From RDXT01 sp033765305 (GTDB taxonomy: Bacteria; Bacteroidota; Bacteroidia; J057), in contig JANRID010000039.1 in NCBI GenBank assembly GCA_033765305.1, positions 1 to 64,000 on the forward strand: DNA of 64,000 bases, given 5' to 3'. Positions 8,585 through 17,702 of this stretch are shown piece by piece. Positions within the stretch are counted from its first letter, which is position 1. The number at the start of each line of letters is the position of its first letter. A program made the position numbers and the translations under genes. The notes beneath the pieces were generated by a model. It did no database searches. It was not told where the DNA came from and saw only the letters and a program-made list of their open reading frames with translations.

Positions 8585-11500
8585 ATGAAAACCTGGATTG
8601 TTGGTATCATGCTGTGGCTGTGCGCAGCCGCTTCCGTTGCGCAGAACACGGTCAACTCATACGCATACTGGTTCGACAATCAGTATGGAAGCCTCGTAAC
8701 AGTTCCCGCTTCCGGGGGGACCGCTACCCTGAATCAGCTCATTCCTACGGCCTCCCTGACCCCGGGACTTCATACGCTTCATCTGGCTGCCATGGATGCA
8801 GCCGGGAGGCGCAGCGCTGTCGAAAGCCGGTATTTCTACAAATCTGACAACAGCCATATTGCAGCGTATCAGTACTGGTTTGGCGGCGATGCGCAGCAAG
8901 CCGTCACGGTGCCGACGGGGCAGAGCGGACCGCTGGTGCAGCTGAGCATGGATGTTGATGCCGCGTCTATTCCCAGCGGGCTGAATCTTTTTAATATCCG
9001 GTTTCAGGATGACGGCGGCCGCTGGTCCGCAGTGGATTCCCGCTGGTTCATGAATCTGGGCGACGGCCATCATATTGCAGCGTATCAGTACTGGTTTGGC
9101 AGCGATGCGCAGCAAGCCGTCACGGTGCCGGTTCCGCAGAACGGGCCCGCGCTGCAGTTTGGCGCGGATCTCGACGCAGCCTTGATGCCCAGGGGGCTGA
9201 GCCTTCTGAATATCCGCTTTCAGGATGACAGGGGCCAGTGGTCTGCCGTGGAATCCCACTGGTTTGTCAACCAGGGAAGCGGCAACCGGATTGCAGCGTA
9301 CAAGTACTGGTTTGATTCTCAGGCTGCAGCGGCGGTTACAGTTGTGCTGCCGCAGCCTGTGGCGGTATGGGATGTGCCGCTGGCGATTCCTGCTGGCGCT
9401 CCGAATGGCATTCAGCGGACGCTCTATTTTCAGGTGCAAGATGAGAGTGGGCTGTGGAGCGGAGTCATGACGCCGGGCGGGTTCCAGCAGAGCGGGACTG
9501 CGCCGCAGCCGAGTTGGATAAAGTTTGAAAATGTGTTGAGCTATCAAAAAAATAACGACCTGAAATCGGCTAGAAATCTTTGGAGTGGCAGTGCTGCCCC
9601 CATTAACCCTTCCATCATCAAAATATGTGCAGATGGATCGAAGGCAACGCGTGTGCTTTTTAGCAACAAAACAGGAGTCCCCCATTCCCAGATACGCTTT
9701 GTCCCCCAGAGTTACACTCCTGGCACCCCTAATACTGATCATAGCGGCGGGTTTGCTTCGGCAGATTATACCTATTCAGGCGACACAGTCAAAGCATGGT
9801 TCTCACACCCGGCTTATATGAATACATATGGTTACTACAGAAATGATACCATCCTTGTTATTAATAACCTGAATAATCAGATACTTTGTCGTCAGCCCAT
9901 ACAAGTATTCCGGACACCTATCCTGATGGTGCACGGGCTTTGGGGCAAGGGATCCGATTTTGAGACCATGTCAAATGAACTTGATAATTCGCTTTTTTAT
10001 CCTGACCTGATGCGCTCTGCAAATTATAAACGCTCCAACGATCAGTCTTTTATTCAAAACAGGGCACAAATCTCCGACAATATAGATCAACTCCTGCGGC
10101 ATCTTCGGCAATTCAGATATTCGGCCGGGCGGGTGGACATCATTGCACATAGCATGGGCGGGCTGCTGGCGAGGTATTATCTTCAGTATCCCCCCTGCGA
10201 AGGGATTCAGTATGACGACTGCTACCGTCAGGATATTCATAGGCTGATTACCATCGGGACACCACATTTTGGCTCTCAGTGGGCAAATCTGCTTCGAAGC
10301 AATTCTACCACGATCTTCATAGCTAATACTGCGCTCCGGCCTTTAAGAAGAAGTGTCAGTCGGGGTGCTGTAGAAGATTTAGAGGTCGGTTCTTACGCAC
10401 TGGAAGACAATTTAAATGCGATTCCGTACTTTAACCGGAACGTTGTCCCTACCCATGCTGTCCGTGCTACGCAAAGCGTGACTACTGGATACTTGGAAAA
10501 TACATGGCCGGTATCCTTATTACTAAGCATTAAGTCGATGTTTACGATTCTGGCTACTACCGCCACAATTGATGCTGCGTTATTAACATTGTTCAACTTT
10601 GACAGCCATGACCTTGTCGTAGCCAGCGAATCACAGAAGGGTGGCCTGACAGGGCAGGCCACCTCTCACCTGCCACTGGTATGGCACGGGGCAGAGCCTA
10701 CCGATGCGGGAGTTATTGATCACGTAAAAGATTTACTGAATACTTCCCCTAACTCCCCCATTTTTACAAAGAATGGGTTTAATCTGGTAGAAATCACGAG
10801 CATTTTTAAGAATGACCCCTGGAATCCACCCACCACCTCGGCAGGAGTAGGCACCATACAACTATCTACCTCATATGCTGATACACTTTTATCTCCAAAT
10901 CAAACCCTTCCTCTACAAGTTGTAGCAACCGGAGATATTTCAGTAGTGTTTTTTTCGATTATCGGCTCAGACAGTATTTATAAGGCGGAGAATACGTATG
11001 CTGTTGATTTTTCAACCTCATTTCTCATTCCTTACAATGCATATGGTCCGCTCAGAGTCCTCGCAGTCGGGTATGACAGCATAGGCTTTATCGCCCTCGA
11101 CACCCTCGATTTCTGGGTAGAGCCAACGGCCAGCCTTGTTGGTATCGAAGTGGAACCCGAAGAAGTGTACATGGCCCAGGGCCGGACTGGCGAGTTTAGC
11201 GTGATAGGTTCCTTCAGCGATGGCGTCCGGCGGGATATTACCCGCTTCCAGTCTTTCAATCTGACCTTCGATGATCCGTCGCTGGCCAGTCCGATCGCTC
11301 CTGGGGTGCTGGAAGGGATGCTAACCGGCACTACGCGCATGTATGTTCAGGTAGGACCCAATATCTGCGGGGTCTCAGTCTCGGTCGGGGAGGGCATGGA
11401 GTTAAATGCCCCTACTTCGGTGGAAGATCCCTTCCCCTCCGGCGCTGCTCCTCAGCCGCTGCTGCTCTATCCCAATCCTGCATCCGGCGAGTGTACGGTG

Positions 11501-11704
11501 GAGGCCCCTTGGACCCAATCTGGCGCGGTTTCGGTGCAGGTGCTGAGCATTGATGGACGCATAATGTTCACGGAATCGTGGGTGCAGGCGCCTGGAACAC
11601 TCAGGCGCACCCTGTCGCTCGGTGGCCTGCCCGAAGGCCTGTATCTGGTCCGGCTGTCCGGCAGCGGAGAATCCCGCAGCGGGCGCCTCGTACTGCGGCA
11701 CTGA
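8585..11704 (+). CDS. Large T9SS-exported lipase/alpha-beta hydrolase with four N-terminal repeats
   Basis: 1,039 residues with a signal peptide (MKTWIVGIMLWLCAAASVAQ). Residues 20-310 hold four repeats of about 70-75 residues, each starting like IAAYQYWFGxDAQQAVTVP and ending in a 'D..G.WSAVxSRWF' strand. Residues about 445-690 are an alpha/beta-hydrolase of the lipase/PGAP1 kind: HGLWGKGSDF is the oxyanion region, IAHSMGGLLARYYL has the nucleophile at about Ser523, and IGTPHFGSQWANL follows. An Ig-like stretch comes next (VEPEEVYMAQGRTGEFSVIG). The last 75 residues are a T9SS sorting domain (LLLYPNPASGE, GLYLVRLSGSG, RLVLRH). The product is therefore probably surface-attached or released and acts on lipids or esters outside the cell. 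Repeats 2 and 3 are nearly identical, pointing to recent duplication. Confidence 0.85.
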   Translation: MKTWIVGIMLWLCAAASVAQNTVNSYAYWFDNQYGSLVTVPASGGTATLNQLIPTASLTPGLHTLHLAAMDAAGRRSAVESRYFYKSDNSHIAAYQYWFGGDAQQAVTVPTGQSGPLVQLSMDVDAASIPSGLNLFNIRFQDDGGRWSAVDSRWFMNLGDGHHIAAYQYWFGSDAQQAVTVPVPQNGPALQFGADLDAALMPRGLSLLNIRFQDDRGQWSAVESHWFVNQGSGNRIAAYKYWFDSQAAAAVTVVLPQPVAVWDVPLAIPAGAPNGIQRTLYFQVQDESGLWSGVMTPGGFQQSGTAPQPSWIKFENVLSYQKNNDLKSARNLWSGSAAPINPSIIKICADGSKATRVLFSNKTGVPHSQIRFVPQSYTPGTPNTDHSGGFASADYTYSGDTVKAWFSHPAYMNTYGYYRNDTILVINNLNNQILCRQPIQVFRTPILMVHGLWGKGSDFETMSNELDNSLFYPDLMRSANYKRSNDQSFIQNRAQISDNIDQLLRHLRQFRYSAGRVDIIAHSMGGLLARYYLQYPPCEGIQYDDCYRQDIHRLITIGTPHFGSQWANLLRSNSTTIFIANTALRPLRRSVSRGAVEDLEVGSYALEDNLNAIPYFNRNVVPTHAVRATQSVTTGYLENTWPVSLLLSIKSMFTILATTATIDAALLTLFNFDSHDLVVASESQKGGLTGQATSHLPLVWHGAEPTDAGVIDHVKDLLNTSPNSPIFTKNGFNLVEITSIFKNDPWNPPTTSAGVGTIQLSTSYADTLLSPNQTLPLQVVATGDISVVFFSIIGSDSIYKAENTYAVDFSTSFLIPYNAYGPLRVLAVGYDSIGFIALDTLDFWVEPTASLVGIEVEPEEVYMAQGRTGEFSVIGSFSDGVRRDITRFQSFNLTFDDPSLASPIAPGVLEGMLTGTTRMYVQVGPNICGVSVSVGEGMELNAPTSVEDPFPSGAAPQPLLLYPNPASGECTVEAPWTQSGAVSVQVLSIDGRIMFTESWVQAPGTLRRTLSLGGLPEGLYLVRLSGSGESRSGRLVLRH

Positions 11705-11788
11705 GCGTAGGGCATCCCGGGCGGTATCTCGTGCCCGGCCGCGCCGCCAAATTCCCTTGCATCTCCCCCAGATCTTCCCGATCTTCCC

Positions 11789-11815
11789 AGCAGGCATCCC
11801 CTCCGGATGCCTGCT
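11789..11815 (+). terminator. GC-rich hairpin downstream of the lipase gene
   Basis: An 11-bp perfect stem (AGCAGGCATCC with GGATGCCTGCT) around a 5-nt C-rich loop, without a T-run. It lies between the lipase stop (11704) and the esterase start (11853). Confidence 0.5.
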
Positions 11816-11852
11816 GCTGCATCTGCTTCAGCCCCAATCCAACCCCATCCCG

Positions 11853-12668
11853 ATGAAACCCTGCCTGCTCCTCTCCATGACCCTGGCTGCCCTGCACCTG
11901 CAGGCGCAGGTGGCGCAGCCGCGCCCGCCTGCGGCCATCCCCGGCACCGAAACCTTCACCCTGCATTCGCAGGCCCTCGCCACCGACTACCTCATCCGCG
12001 TGTACCTGCCCGACGGCTACGAAAGCTCCGGGAAACCGTACCCCGTCCTGTACCTGCTGGACGGCGACCACGCCTTCGCCATGGCGACGGACATCGTCAC
12101 CTACCTGCAATACGGCAAGCATGTCCCGGAGCTGATCATCGTGTCGCCTGCCTACAACTCCAAGCTGGGGCCTGCCGAAGGCGGCGCCAACCAGCGCCAG
12201 CGCGACTTCTCGCCCTTCCAGTGGGGCGGTGCCCCCGCCGAACCCAGCGCAGCGGCCTATTTCGCCTTCTTCAGAGACACCCTCGTGCAGCAGGTCGAAG
12301 CCATGTACCGCACCCAGCCCGGCGAACGGGCCCTCTGGGGCTATTCCCGCAGCGGGCTCTTCGTGCTCTGGGCCCTGTTTGAGAAGCCCGGCCTCTTCAA
12401 CCGCTACATCGTGCTCGACACGGCCTTCCGCAAGTTCCTGGAGCTGGAGGAAGCCTACGCCGCACAGCACCGGGCGCTCGATGCGAGCCTCTTCATCGGC
12501 TACGGCAGCCTGGGCAACGGAAAGCAGGACCTCGAATTCATGGAGCGGCTGGCAGCGCGGAAATACAAGCAGTTCCGCTATGACTATCAGCCCCTGCAGG
12601 GCGGGCAGCACCTCATGATCCCAGCCGCAGGCCTCTCGCTGGGGCTGGAGTTTGTATACAGGAAATAG
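11853..12668 (+). CDS. Secreted esterase of the esterase D/Fes type
   Basis: 271 residues; ATG 11853 gives the signal peptide MKPCLLLSMTLAALHLQA. The protein follows the putative-esterase (PF00756-like) plan: RVYLPDGYESSGKPYPVLYLLDGD near the N-terminus, nucleophile elbow G-Y-S-R-S-G at Ser165, and a C-terminal histidine in GGQHLMIP. The class hydrolyses esters such as feruloyl groups, siderophore esters or S-formylglutathione; the substrate here is unknown. It stands alone between two hairpins. Confidence 0.8.
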   Translation: MKPCLLLSMTLAALHLQAQVAQPRPPAAIPGTETFTLHSQALATDYLIRVYLPDGYESSGKPYPVLYLLDGDHAFAMATDIVTYLQYGKHVPELIIVSPAYNSKLGPAEGGANQRQRDFSPFQWGGAPAEPSAAAYFAFFRDTLVQQVEAMYRTQPGERALWGYSRSGLFVLWALFEKPGLFNRYIVLDTAFRKFLELEEAYAAQHRALDASLFIGYGSLGNGKQDLEFMERLAARKYKQFRYDYQPLQGGQHLMIPAAGLSLGLEFVYRK

Positions 12669-12720
12669 CGGCGCGGTGCCGCAGCGGCCCGATGGATTGC
12701 GCCGCTGCGGCACCGCGCCG
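12669..12720 (+). terminator. 20-bp GC-rich hairpin right after the esterase stop
   Basis: Two perfectly complementary 20-base arms (12669-12688 and 12701-12720) with a 12-base loop begin one base after the TAG. There is no T-run. The position strongly suggests a transcript end. Confidence 0.65.
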
Positions 12721-12752
12721 AACATCCTGTCCGCAGGACGGTTGATGCCTGC

Positions 12753-13229
12753 ATGACCGCGTACCAGGACGAACAGCCCATCGGCCAGCTTGGCCGCCAG
12801 CGTGGCGGATACTGCTACCTGCGGCTGGACGCGCAGACAGTGCAGCAGTTCCCCCGGCAGCGCCATACCCGCCTGATCTGCAGGCTCGAAGGCCAGATCG
12901 AATTCCGCTGCGGCCTGAACCACCTCGGCGACGGGCATTTCTTCATCATCCTCTCCGCCCGCCATCTGGCATCGCTGGGCAAAGCGCCCGGCGACCGCAT
13001 CCGCTTCGTGCTGACCGCAGACCCCGATCCGCTCGGCGTGGAGATGCCCGAAGTGCTGGAGGCGCTGCTGAGCCAGGACGAAGCGCTGCAGGCCGCATTC
13101 GGGCAGCTGAGCCTGGGCAAACAGCGCAATGTGATCCACCAGCTCATCCGCATCCGGAATCCGGACCTCCAGATCGCCCGCGCAGGAGAGCTGATCCGGG
13201 CCGCCGGCCAGCCCCGGCGGCGCAGCTAA
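12753..13229 (+). CDS. DUF1905 / YdeI-OmdA family protein
   Basis: 158 residues from ATG 12753. Residues 1-85 match the DUF1905 half (GGYCYLRLDAQTVQQFP, HTRLICRLEG, GLNHLGDGHFFIILSARHLASLGKAPGDRI). Residues 95-155 match the YdeI/OmdA half (LLSQDEALQAAFGQLSLGKQR, VIHQLIRIRNPDLQIARAGELI). Family members are linked with resistance to peptides or bacteriocins, but a mechanism is not established. Cytoplasmic; no signal peptide. Confidence 0.75.
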   Translation: MTAYQDEQPIGQLGRQRGGYCYLRLDAQTVQQFPRQRHTRLICRLEGQIEFRCGLNHLGDGHFFIILSARHLASLGKAPGDRIRFVLTADPDPLGVEMPEVLEALLSQDEALQAAFGQLSLGKQRNVIHQLIRIRNPDLQIARAGELIRAAGQPRRRS

Positions 13230-13271
13230 GCCGCAGGCGGCTTCCGAGCTGCACCGCCTTGGATGCAGGCA

Positions 13272-13302
13272 TTGCAAATCCCCTCCGAAGGATGTATCTT
13301 TA
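13272..13302 (+). promoter_or_regulatory. Bacteroidota-type promoter of the VapBC-like pair
   Basis: TTGC at 13272-13275, 19 bases, then TATCTTTA at 13295-13302, close to the TTTG-N19-TAnnTTTG consensus and 18 bp before the antitoxin ATG. Confidence 0.6.
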
Positions 13303-13320
13303 ATCCAAAGAATAAGCAGG

Positions 13321-13524
13321 ATGACCTACGAAAAAATTGCAGCGGAACTCAACACCTTGCCCGAAGAGATGAGGGTTCAAGTGTTCAATTATATCCGGTT
13401 TTTGAAAAGCTCCTACGGAGAAGCCCGCCCGCTCCGGAAGCCGAAGTTTGGGTTCGGCAAGTACCGGGTCGAGATGTCGGAGGATTTTGATGCGCCGCTG
13501 GAGGACTTTAAAGAGTACATGTGA
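13321..13524 (+). CDS. Antitoxin of a VapBC-like pair (DUF2281 type)
   Basis: 67 residues. It begins MTYEKIAAELNTLPEEMRVQVFNYI, the helical pattern of DUF2281 antitoxins, and ends with an acidic tail (MSEDFDAPLEDFKEYM) suited to wrapping a PIN toxin. Its stop TGA 13522-13524 shares one base with the toxin ATG at 13524, so translation is coupled. Autoregulation is expected for the family but no operator is evident. Confidence 0.8.
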   Translation: MTYEKIAAELNTLPEEMRVQVFNYIRFLKSSYGEARPLRKPKFGFGKYRVEMSEDFDAPLEDFKEYM

Positions 13525-13919
13525 TGCAGGTGCTGCTGGATAGCCATGTGTTGATTTGGCTGTACTTGGGTGATCAGAAACTGAGCACACAAGCAAGAAA
13601 TCTGATCGAGTCTTCAGACAGTGAGTGTTTTATGAGCCTTGCTAGTGTTTGGGAAATAGCAATCAAGAGTAAATTAGGAAAAATAAATATCGGGGTGCCC
13701 GTAGAGGATTTTGTGGCAGATATTATAGAAAACGGGATACAGATGCTGAGAATAGATCTCAAGCATATTCTTGCGACGCAGCGTATGGAGTTCCATCACC
13801 GTGATCCTTTCGACAGGCTGCTCTTTGCCCAGGCCATTGTAGAAAATATGGTGCTGATATCGGCGGATGAAATCGCAGATGTATACTTCGAGCGTGAACC
13901 TGTAAAGCGTGTATGGTAG
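13524..13919 (+). CDS. PIN-domain toxin (VapC-like)
   Basis: 131 residues. Starts at ATG 13524 within TGATG; a GTG at 13521 is possible. The PIN acidic residues are visible: LLDSHVLIW (first Asp), SVWEIAIKSKLG (Glu), HHRDPFDRLLFAQA (Asp pair) and LISADEIAD (last Asp). Members are RNases that cleave tRNA or other RNA and are blocked by the upstream antitoxin. The AT-rich codon use differs from neighbours, consistent with transfer. A 4.3-copy repeat array begins 4 bp after the stop. Confidence 0.85.
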   Translation: MQVLLDSHVLIWLYLGDQKLSTQARNLIESSDSECFMSLASVWEIAIKSKLGKINIGVPVEDFVADIIENGIQMLRIDLKHILATQRMEFHHRDPFDRLLFAQAIVENMVLISADEIADVYFEREPVKRVW

Positions 13920-13923
13920 TGCT

Positions 13924-14310
13924 GTAGAGACGCGACGCATCGCGTCTCTGCACCGCGGGAATGCGGCGCACCGCGCCGCCATGTGTGCAGACGCGCCGCA
14001 TCGTCGCCATCCGTAGAGACGCGATGCATCGCGTCTCTGCACCGCGGGAATGCGGCGCGGTGCGCCGCCATGTGTGCAGACGCGCCGCGTCGTCGCCATC
14101 CGTAGAGACGCGATGCATCGCGTCTCTACACCGCGGGAATGCGGCGCGGTGCGCCGCCATGTGTGCAGACGCACCGCGTCGTCGCCATCCGTAGAGACGC
14201 GATGCATCGCGTCTCTGCACCGCGGGAATGCGGCGCACCGCGCCGCCATGTGTGCAGACGCGCCGCGTCGTCGCCATCCGTAGAGACGCGACGCATCGCG
14301 TCTCTACACC
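13924..14310. repeat. Tandem array of 89-bp repeats with nested palindromes (4.3 copies)
   Basis: Units start at 13924, 14013, 14102, 14191 and 14280 (last one partial, about 31 bases), each exactly 89 bp and differing at only a few bases. Every unit opens with a 22-24-bp palindrome (AGAGACGCGATGCATCGCG...; exact in units 2-4, one change in 1 and 5) and carries a second hairpin whose core is GGCGCACCGCGCC in units 1 and 4 but its reverse complement in units 2 and 3. There are no spacers, so it is not CRISPR. All open frames across it are repeat artefacts. Confidence 0.9.
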
Positions 14311-14384
14311 CCCTGCGAAACCCATTTCCCGCTGCGCCTTTCCGCTGCGTTGGCTACCTTATGGGTCAACCTAACAGTTCCCCT

Positions 14385-15731
14385 ATGCCCTACTCGCGCC
14401 GCTCCTTTCTCCACCACACCGCCGCCCTTGCCGGGGCCAGCCTCCTCCCCCTCGATGCCCTCGCCGCCAGCGCCCGCCGCGTACCGCCCGGCGACAAGGT
14501 CCTCGTCGGTGTCGTCGGCTGCAAAGGCATGGGCTGGTCCAACCTCCGCGCCCACCTTACCACCCTCCCCCAGGTCGAGTGCGTCGCCCTGGCCGATGTG
14601 GACCAGGCCGTCCTCGACGAACGTGCCGCCAACGTCCAGGAACTCCGGGGCACCCGGCCCAAAACCTTCAAGGACTACCGCAAACTCCTCGAACTGAAGG
14701 ACCTCGACGCCGTCATCATCGGCACCCCCGACCACTGGCACTGCCTCATCGCCATCCACGCCCTCGATGCCGGCAAGCACGTCTACGTCGAAAAACCCCT
14801 CGCCAACACCATCGAGGAGTGCAACCTCATGCTCGCCGCCGCACGCCGCTACGGCAAAATCGTCCAGGTCGGCCAGTGGCAGCGCAGCGGCGCCCACTAC
14901 CAGCAGGCCTACGACTTCCTCCGCAGCGGCCAGATCGGCAACGTCCGCCTCGTCAAATGCTGGGCCTACCAGGGCTGGATGAAGCCCGTGCCCGTTACCC
15001 CCGACTCCGCCCCGCCGCCCGGCGTCGACTACGACCTGTGGCTCGGCCCCGCCCCCAAACGCCCCTTCAACGCCAACCGCTTCCACTTCAACTTCCGCTG
15101 GTTCTGGGACTACGCCGGCGGCCTTATGACCGACTGGGGCGTGCATGAGATCGATATCGCCCTCTACTTCATGGGTGCCTCCGCCCCCAAATCCGTCATG
15201 GCCTCCGGCGGCAAGCTCGCCTACCCCGACGATGCCTCCGAAACCCCCGACACCCTCCAGACCGTGTTCGAATACGACAAGTTCAACCTGCTCTGGGAGC
15301 ACGCCACTGGCATCGACGGCGGCAACTACGGCAAGACCGAAGGCATCGCCTTCATCGGCAACAACGGCACCCTCGTCGTCAACCGCGACGGCTGGGAAGT
15401 CATCCCCGAAACCCAGCGCGACAGCCAGGGCATCCTCCAGTACAAAATCCAGGACCTCCCCGACCAGCGCCGCGGCGGCAGCGCCAACTACCTCGCCGAC
15501 CACGTCAAAAACTTCATCACCGCCATCGAGGCCGGCGACCCCTCCATCCTCAAGTGCGGCATCGAAACCGGTGCCGTCGCCGCCATCAACGCCCAGATGG
15601 GCAACATCGCCTTCAAAACCGGCCGCAAAATCTACTGGGACGCCGCCAAAGGCGAGTTCAAAAACGACAGCGAGGCCAATGCCCTCATCCGCGCCAGCTA
15701 CCACAACGGCTGGAAGCTGCCCAAGGTCTGA
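14385..15731 (+). CDS. Tat-exported Gfo/Idh/MocA family oxidoreductase
   Basis: 448 residues from ATG 14385, which places a twin-arginine signal at the very N-terminus (MPYSRRSFLHHTAALAGASL); ATG 14361 adds eight residues. After the signal comes the Rossmann start VLVGVVGCKGMGWSN, then ADVD, the EKPLANTIEE block typical of the family (Lys in EKP), and GGLMTDWGVHEIDIALYFMG in the C-terminal domain. These enzymes use tightly held NAD(P) to oxidise or epimerise sugars and polyols; the Tat signal implies export folded with cofactor. The frame runs open upstream through the 89-bp repeats but that part is not coding. Codons are extremely C-rich at third positions. Confidence 0.85.
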   Translation: MPYSRRSFLHHTAALAGASLLPLDALAASARRVPPGDKVLVGVVGCKGMGWSNLRAHLTTLPQVECVALADVDQAVLDERAANVQELRGTRPKTFKDYRKLLELKDLDAVIIGTPDHWHCLIAIHALDAGKHVYVEKPLANTIEECNLMLAAARRYGKIVQVGQWQRSGAHYQQAYDFLRSGQIGNVRLVKCWAYQGWMKPVPVTPDSAPPPGVDYDLWLGPAPKRPFNANRFHFNFRWFWDYAGGLMTDWGVHEIDIALYFMGASAPKSVMASGGKLAYPDDASETPDTLQTVFEYDKFNLLWEHATGIDGGNYGKTEGIAFIGNNGTLVVNRDGWEVIPETQRDSQGILQYKIQDLPDQRRGGSANYLADHVKNFITAIEAGDPSILKCGIETGAVAAINAQMGNIAFKTGRKIYWDAAKGEFKNDSEANALIRASYHNGWKLPKV

Positions 15732-15988
15732 CAGCCTGCCCGGATGAGGATGAGGGCCTGTCCCCTGGCTGCGCAGACGCGCATCCAGGGGCCGGGCTCC
15801 TCCGGGGTTCGCTGCGCTCCGTCCCTCGCTTCGCTCAGGACCAAGCCCTCCGGAGCCCTCAGGCCGCGCAACGCCAGCCGCACCTCCAGGCCAGCCCCGG
15901 CAGGGCAGCAGAAAGCCCTAGGATTTGATCCCGGAATCGGATATTATTGTAGCAGATTGATACAATGATCTGCTGCACCCCAATTCCA

Positions 15989-17596
15989 ATGCGCATGAAA
16001 CAAGCCTCTCTTCTGCTCCTCCTTGCCCTGCTGGGCAGCACGCCCGCCTGGAGCCAGCTCCAGACCGGAAGCCGGATAGCCGTTGCCCAGACCGATGCCG
16101 GCCAGGTGCGCGGCTGCATCAGCGGCGGCATATACACCTACAAAGGCATTCCCTATGCCGAGGCAGGCCGCTTCGAGGCGCCCCGCAAGCCCAAACCCTG
16201 GGACGGCGTCCGCAGCTCGATGACCTACGGGCCCGTAGCGCCCCTGCTCGACCCTACCACCTCGGTGCAGGACGAGTCCGAATTTGTGTTCAACCACAGC
16301 TGGGGCTATACCAGCGAGGACTGCATGCGCCTCAATGTGTGGTCGCCCGGCATCGCCGACGGCAGGAAGCGCCCCGTCCTGTTCTGGATCCACGGCGGCG
16401 GCTTCACCGCCGGCTCCTCGCAGGAGCTGCCCTCCTACGACGGCGAAAACCTCGCCCGGACGGGCGATGTGGTGGTCGTGTCCATCAACCACCGCCTCAA
16501 CATCCTCGGCTACCTCGACCTGTCGGCCTACGGGGAAAAGTACCGCTATTCCGCCAACCTGAGCATCCTCGACATGCGCGCAGCGCTGGAGTGGGTACAG
16601 GCCAACATCGCCAATTTCGGCGGGGACCCCGGCAATGTGACCATCTTCGGCCAGTCGGGCGGCGGCGCCAAGGTCAACATGCTGATGGCCATGCCCTCGG
16701 CCAGGGGCCTCTTCCACAAGGCCATCAACCAGAGCGGTTCCTTCCGCGTGACCATGCCCGACAAGCAGCTGACCCAGGCCATCGGGGCGGAGGTGCTGAA
16801 AGAGCTGGGCATCGCGCCTGCCGAGGCGGACCGCATCCAAACCGTGCCCTTCGCCGAGCTTTCGGCGGCAGGCAAGCGCGCCCTGGCCACGGTAGCCGAG
16901 CGCATGAAAGCCGAAGGCAAGCCCCTGCCGGGATTCGGGCTCAGCTGGGGCCCCAGCCGCGACGGCGACCTGCTGCCCTACGACGCAGGCTCCCCGGAAG
17001 CCCTGGCGCTTTCGAAGGACATTCCCCTGCTCATCGGCACCGTGAAGAATGAGTTCATGGCTTCCCTCTACGCCGGCATGACCGACGCCTCCGAGGCCGA
17101 CGTGCAGGCATTTCTGTCCAAACGCTACGGCGATAAAACCGATGCCTATGTGGCGGCGGTGAAGAAAGCCTATCCGCGCGATACCCGCCCCTCCGACCTC
17201 ATGGATGTGGATCTGCTCTTCCGGCCCGGTGCCGTGGCGCAGGCAGACGCCAAGGCTGCGCTGGCCGGCGGCGCCCCGGTGTATCTGTACATGTTCACCT
17301 GGCAGTCGCCGGTGATGGACGGCAAATACAAGGCGACGCACTGCATGGAGCTGCCCTTTGTGTTCAACAACATTGCCCGCTGCCAGGAAATGACCGGCGG
17401 AGGCAAGGATGCCTACAAGCTGGCAGCGAAGGTGAGCGCCGCCTGGGTACGTTTTGCCCGCACCGGCAATCCCGCCCACAAAGGCCTGCCCGCCTGGCCT
17501 GCCTACACCGCCTCGAATGGCGCCAACATGATCTTCGACCATACCTGCGAGGTGCGCAGCCATTTCGACCGCGAGCTGCTGGACCTCATGAAGTGA
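15989..17596 (+). CDS. Secreted type B carboxylesterase
   Basis: 535 residues from ATG 15989 (ATG 15995 also fits); MRMKQASLLLLLALLGSTPAWS/Q is a signal peptide. Family marks: GIPYAEAGRFEAP near residue 45, EDCMRLNVW (the 'EDCLYLNV' signature), IHGGGFTAGSS as oxyanion hole, and FGQSGGGAKV with nucleophile Ser223. HCMELPFVFNN carries the catalytic His region late in the chain. It hydrolyses carboxylic esters in the periplasm or outside. The 250 bases before it hold no gene or clear promoter. A 17-bp hairpin follows the stop. Confidence 0.88.
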   Translation: MRMKQASLLLLLALLGSTPAWSQLQTGSRIAVAQTDAGQVRGCISGGIYTYKGIPYAEAGRFEAPRKPKPWDGVRSSMTYGPVAPLLDPTTSVQDESEFVFNHSWGYTSEDCMRLNVWSPGIADGRKRPVLFWIHGGGFTAGSSQELPSYDGENLARTGDVVVVSINHRLNILGYLDLSAYGEKYRYSANLSILDMRAALEWVQANIANFGGDPGNVTIFGQSGGGAKVNMLMAMPSARGLFHKAINQSGSFRVTMPDKQLTQAIGAEVLKELGIAPAEADRIQTVPFAELSAAGKRALATVAERMKAEGKPLPGFGLSWGPSRDGDLLPYDAGSPEALALSKDIPLLIGTVKNEFMASLYAGMTDASEADVQAFLSKRYGDKTDAYVAAVKKAYPRDTRPSDLMDVDLLFRPGAVAQADAKAALAGGAPVYLYMFTWQSPVMDGKYKATHCMELPFVFNNIARCQEMTGGGKDAYKLAAKVSAAWVRFARTGNPAHKGLPAWPAYTASNGANMIFDHTCEVRSHFDRELLDLMK

Positions 17597-17601
17597 TGCG
17601 A

Positions 17602-17639
17602 CCGCCCCCGGCAGGCGCATCGGCGCCTGCCGGGGGCGG
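17602..17639 (+). terminator. 17-bp GC-rich hairpin after the carboxylesterase gene
   Basis: Arms 17602-17618 and 17623-17639 pair perfectly around a 4-base loop (ATCG), five bases after the stop. No T-run. Confidence 0.65.
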
Positions 17640-17702
17640 GTATCTCCGCCAGTTGCGAATTCCTCCGGAAATCGCCACCTTGGCCCCAAACTCCCAAACC
17701 TG

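Noticed and set aside
13924..14310. CRISPR array
   Set aside because: Units are contiguous 89-mers with no spacers and no cas genes nearby.
14139..14384. N-terminal extension of the oxidoreductase through the repeats
   Set aside because: Translation there is repeat-derived, and it would bury the Tat signal.
14304..15704. 466-codon minus frame opposite the oxidoreductase
   Set aside because: Gly/Ala/Val-rich translation without domains; the plus frame has a Tat signal and family motifs.
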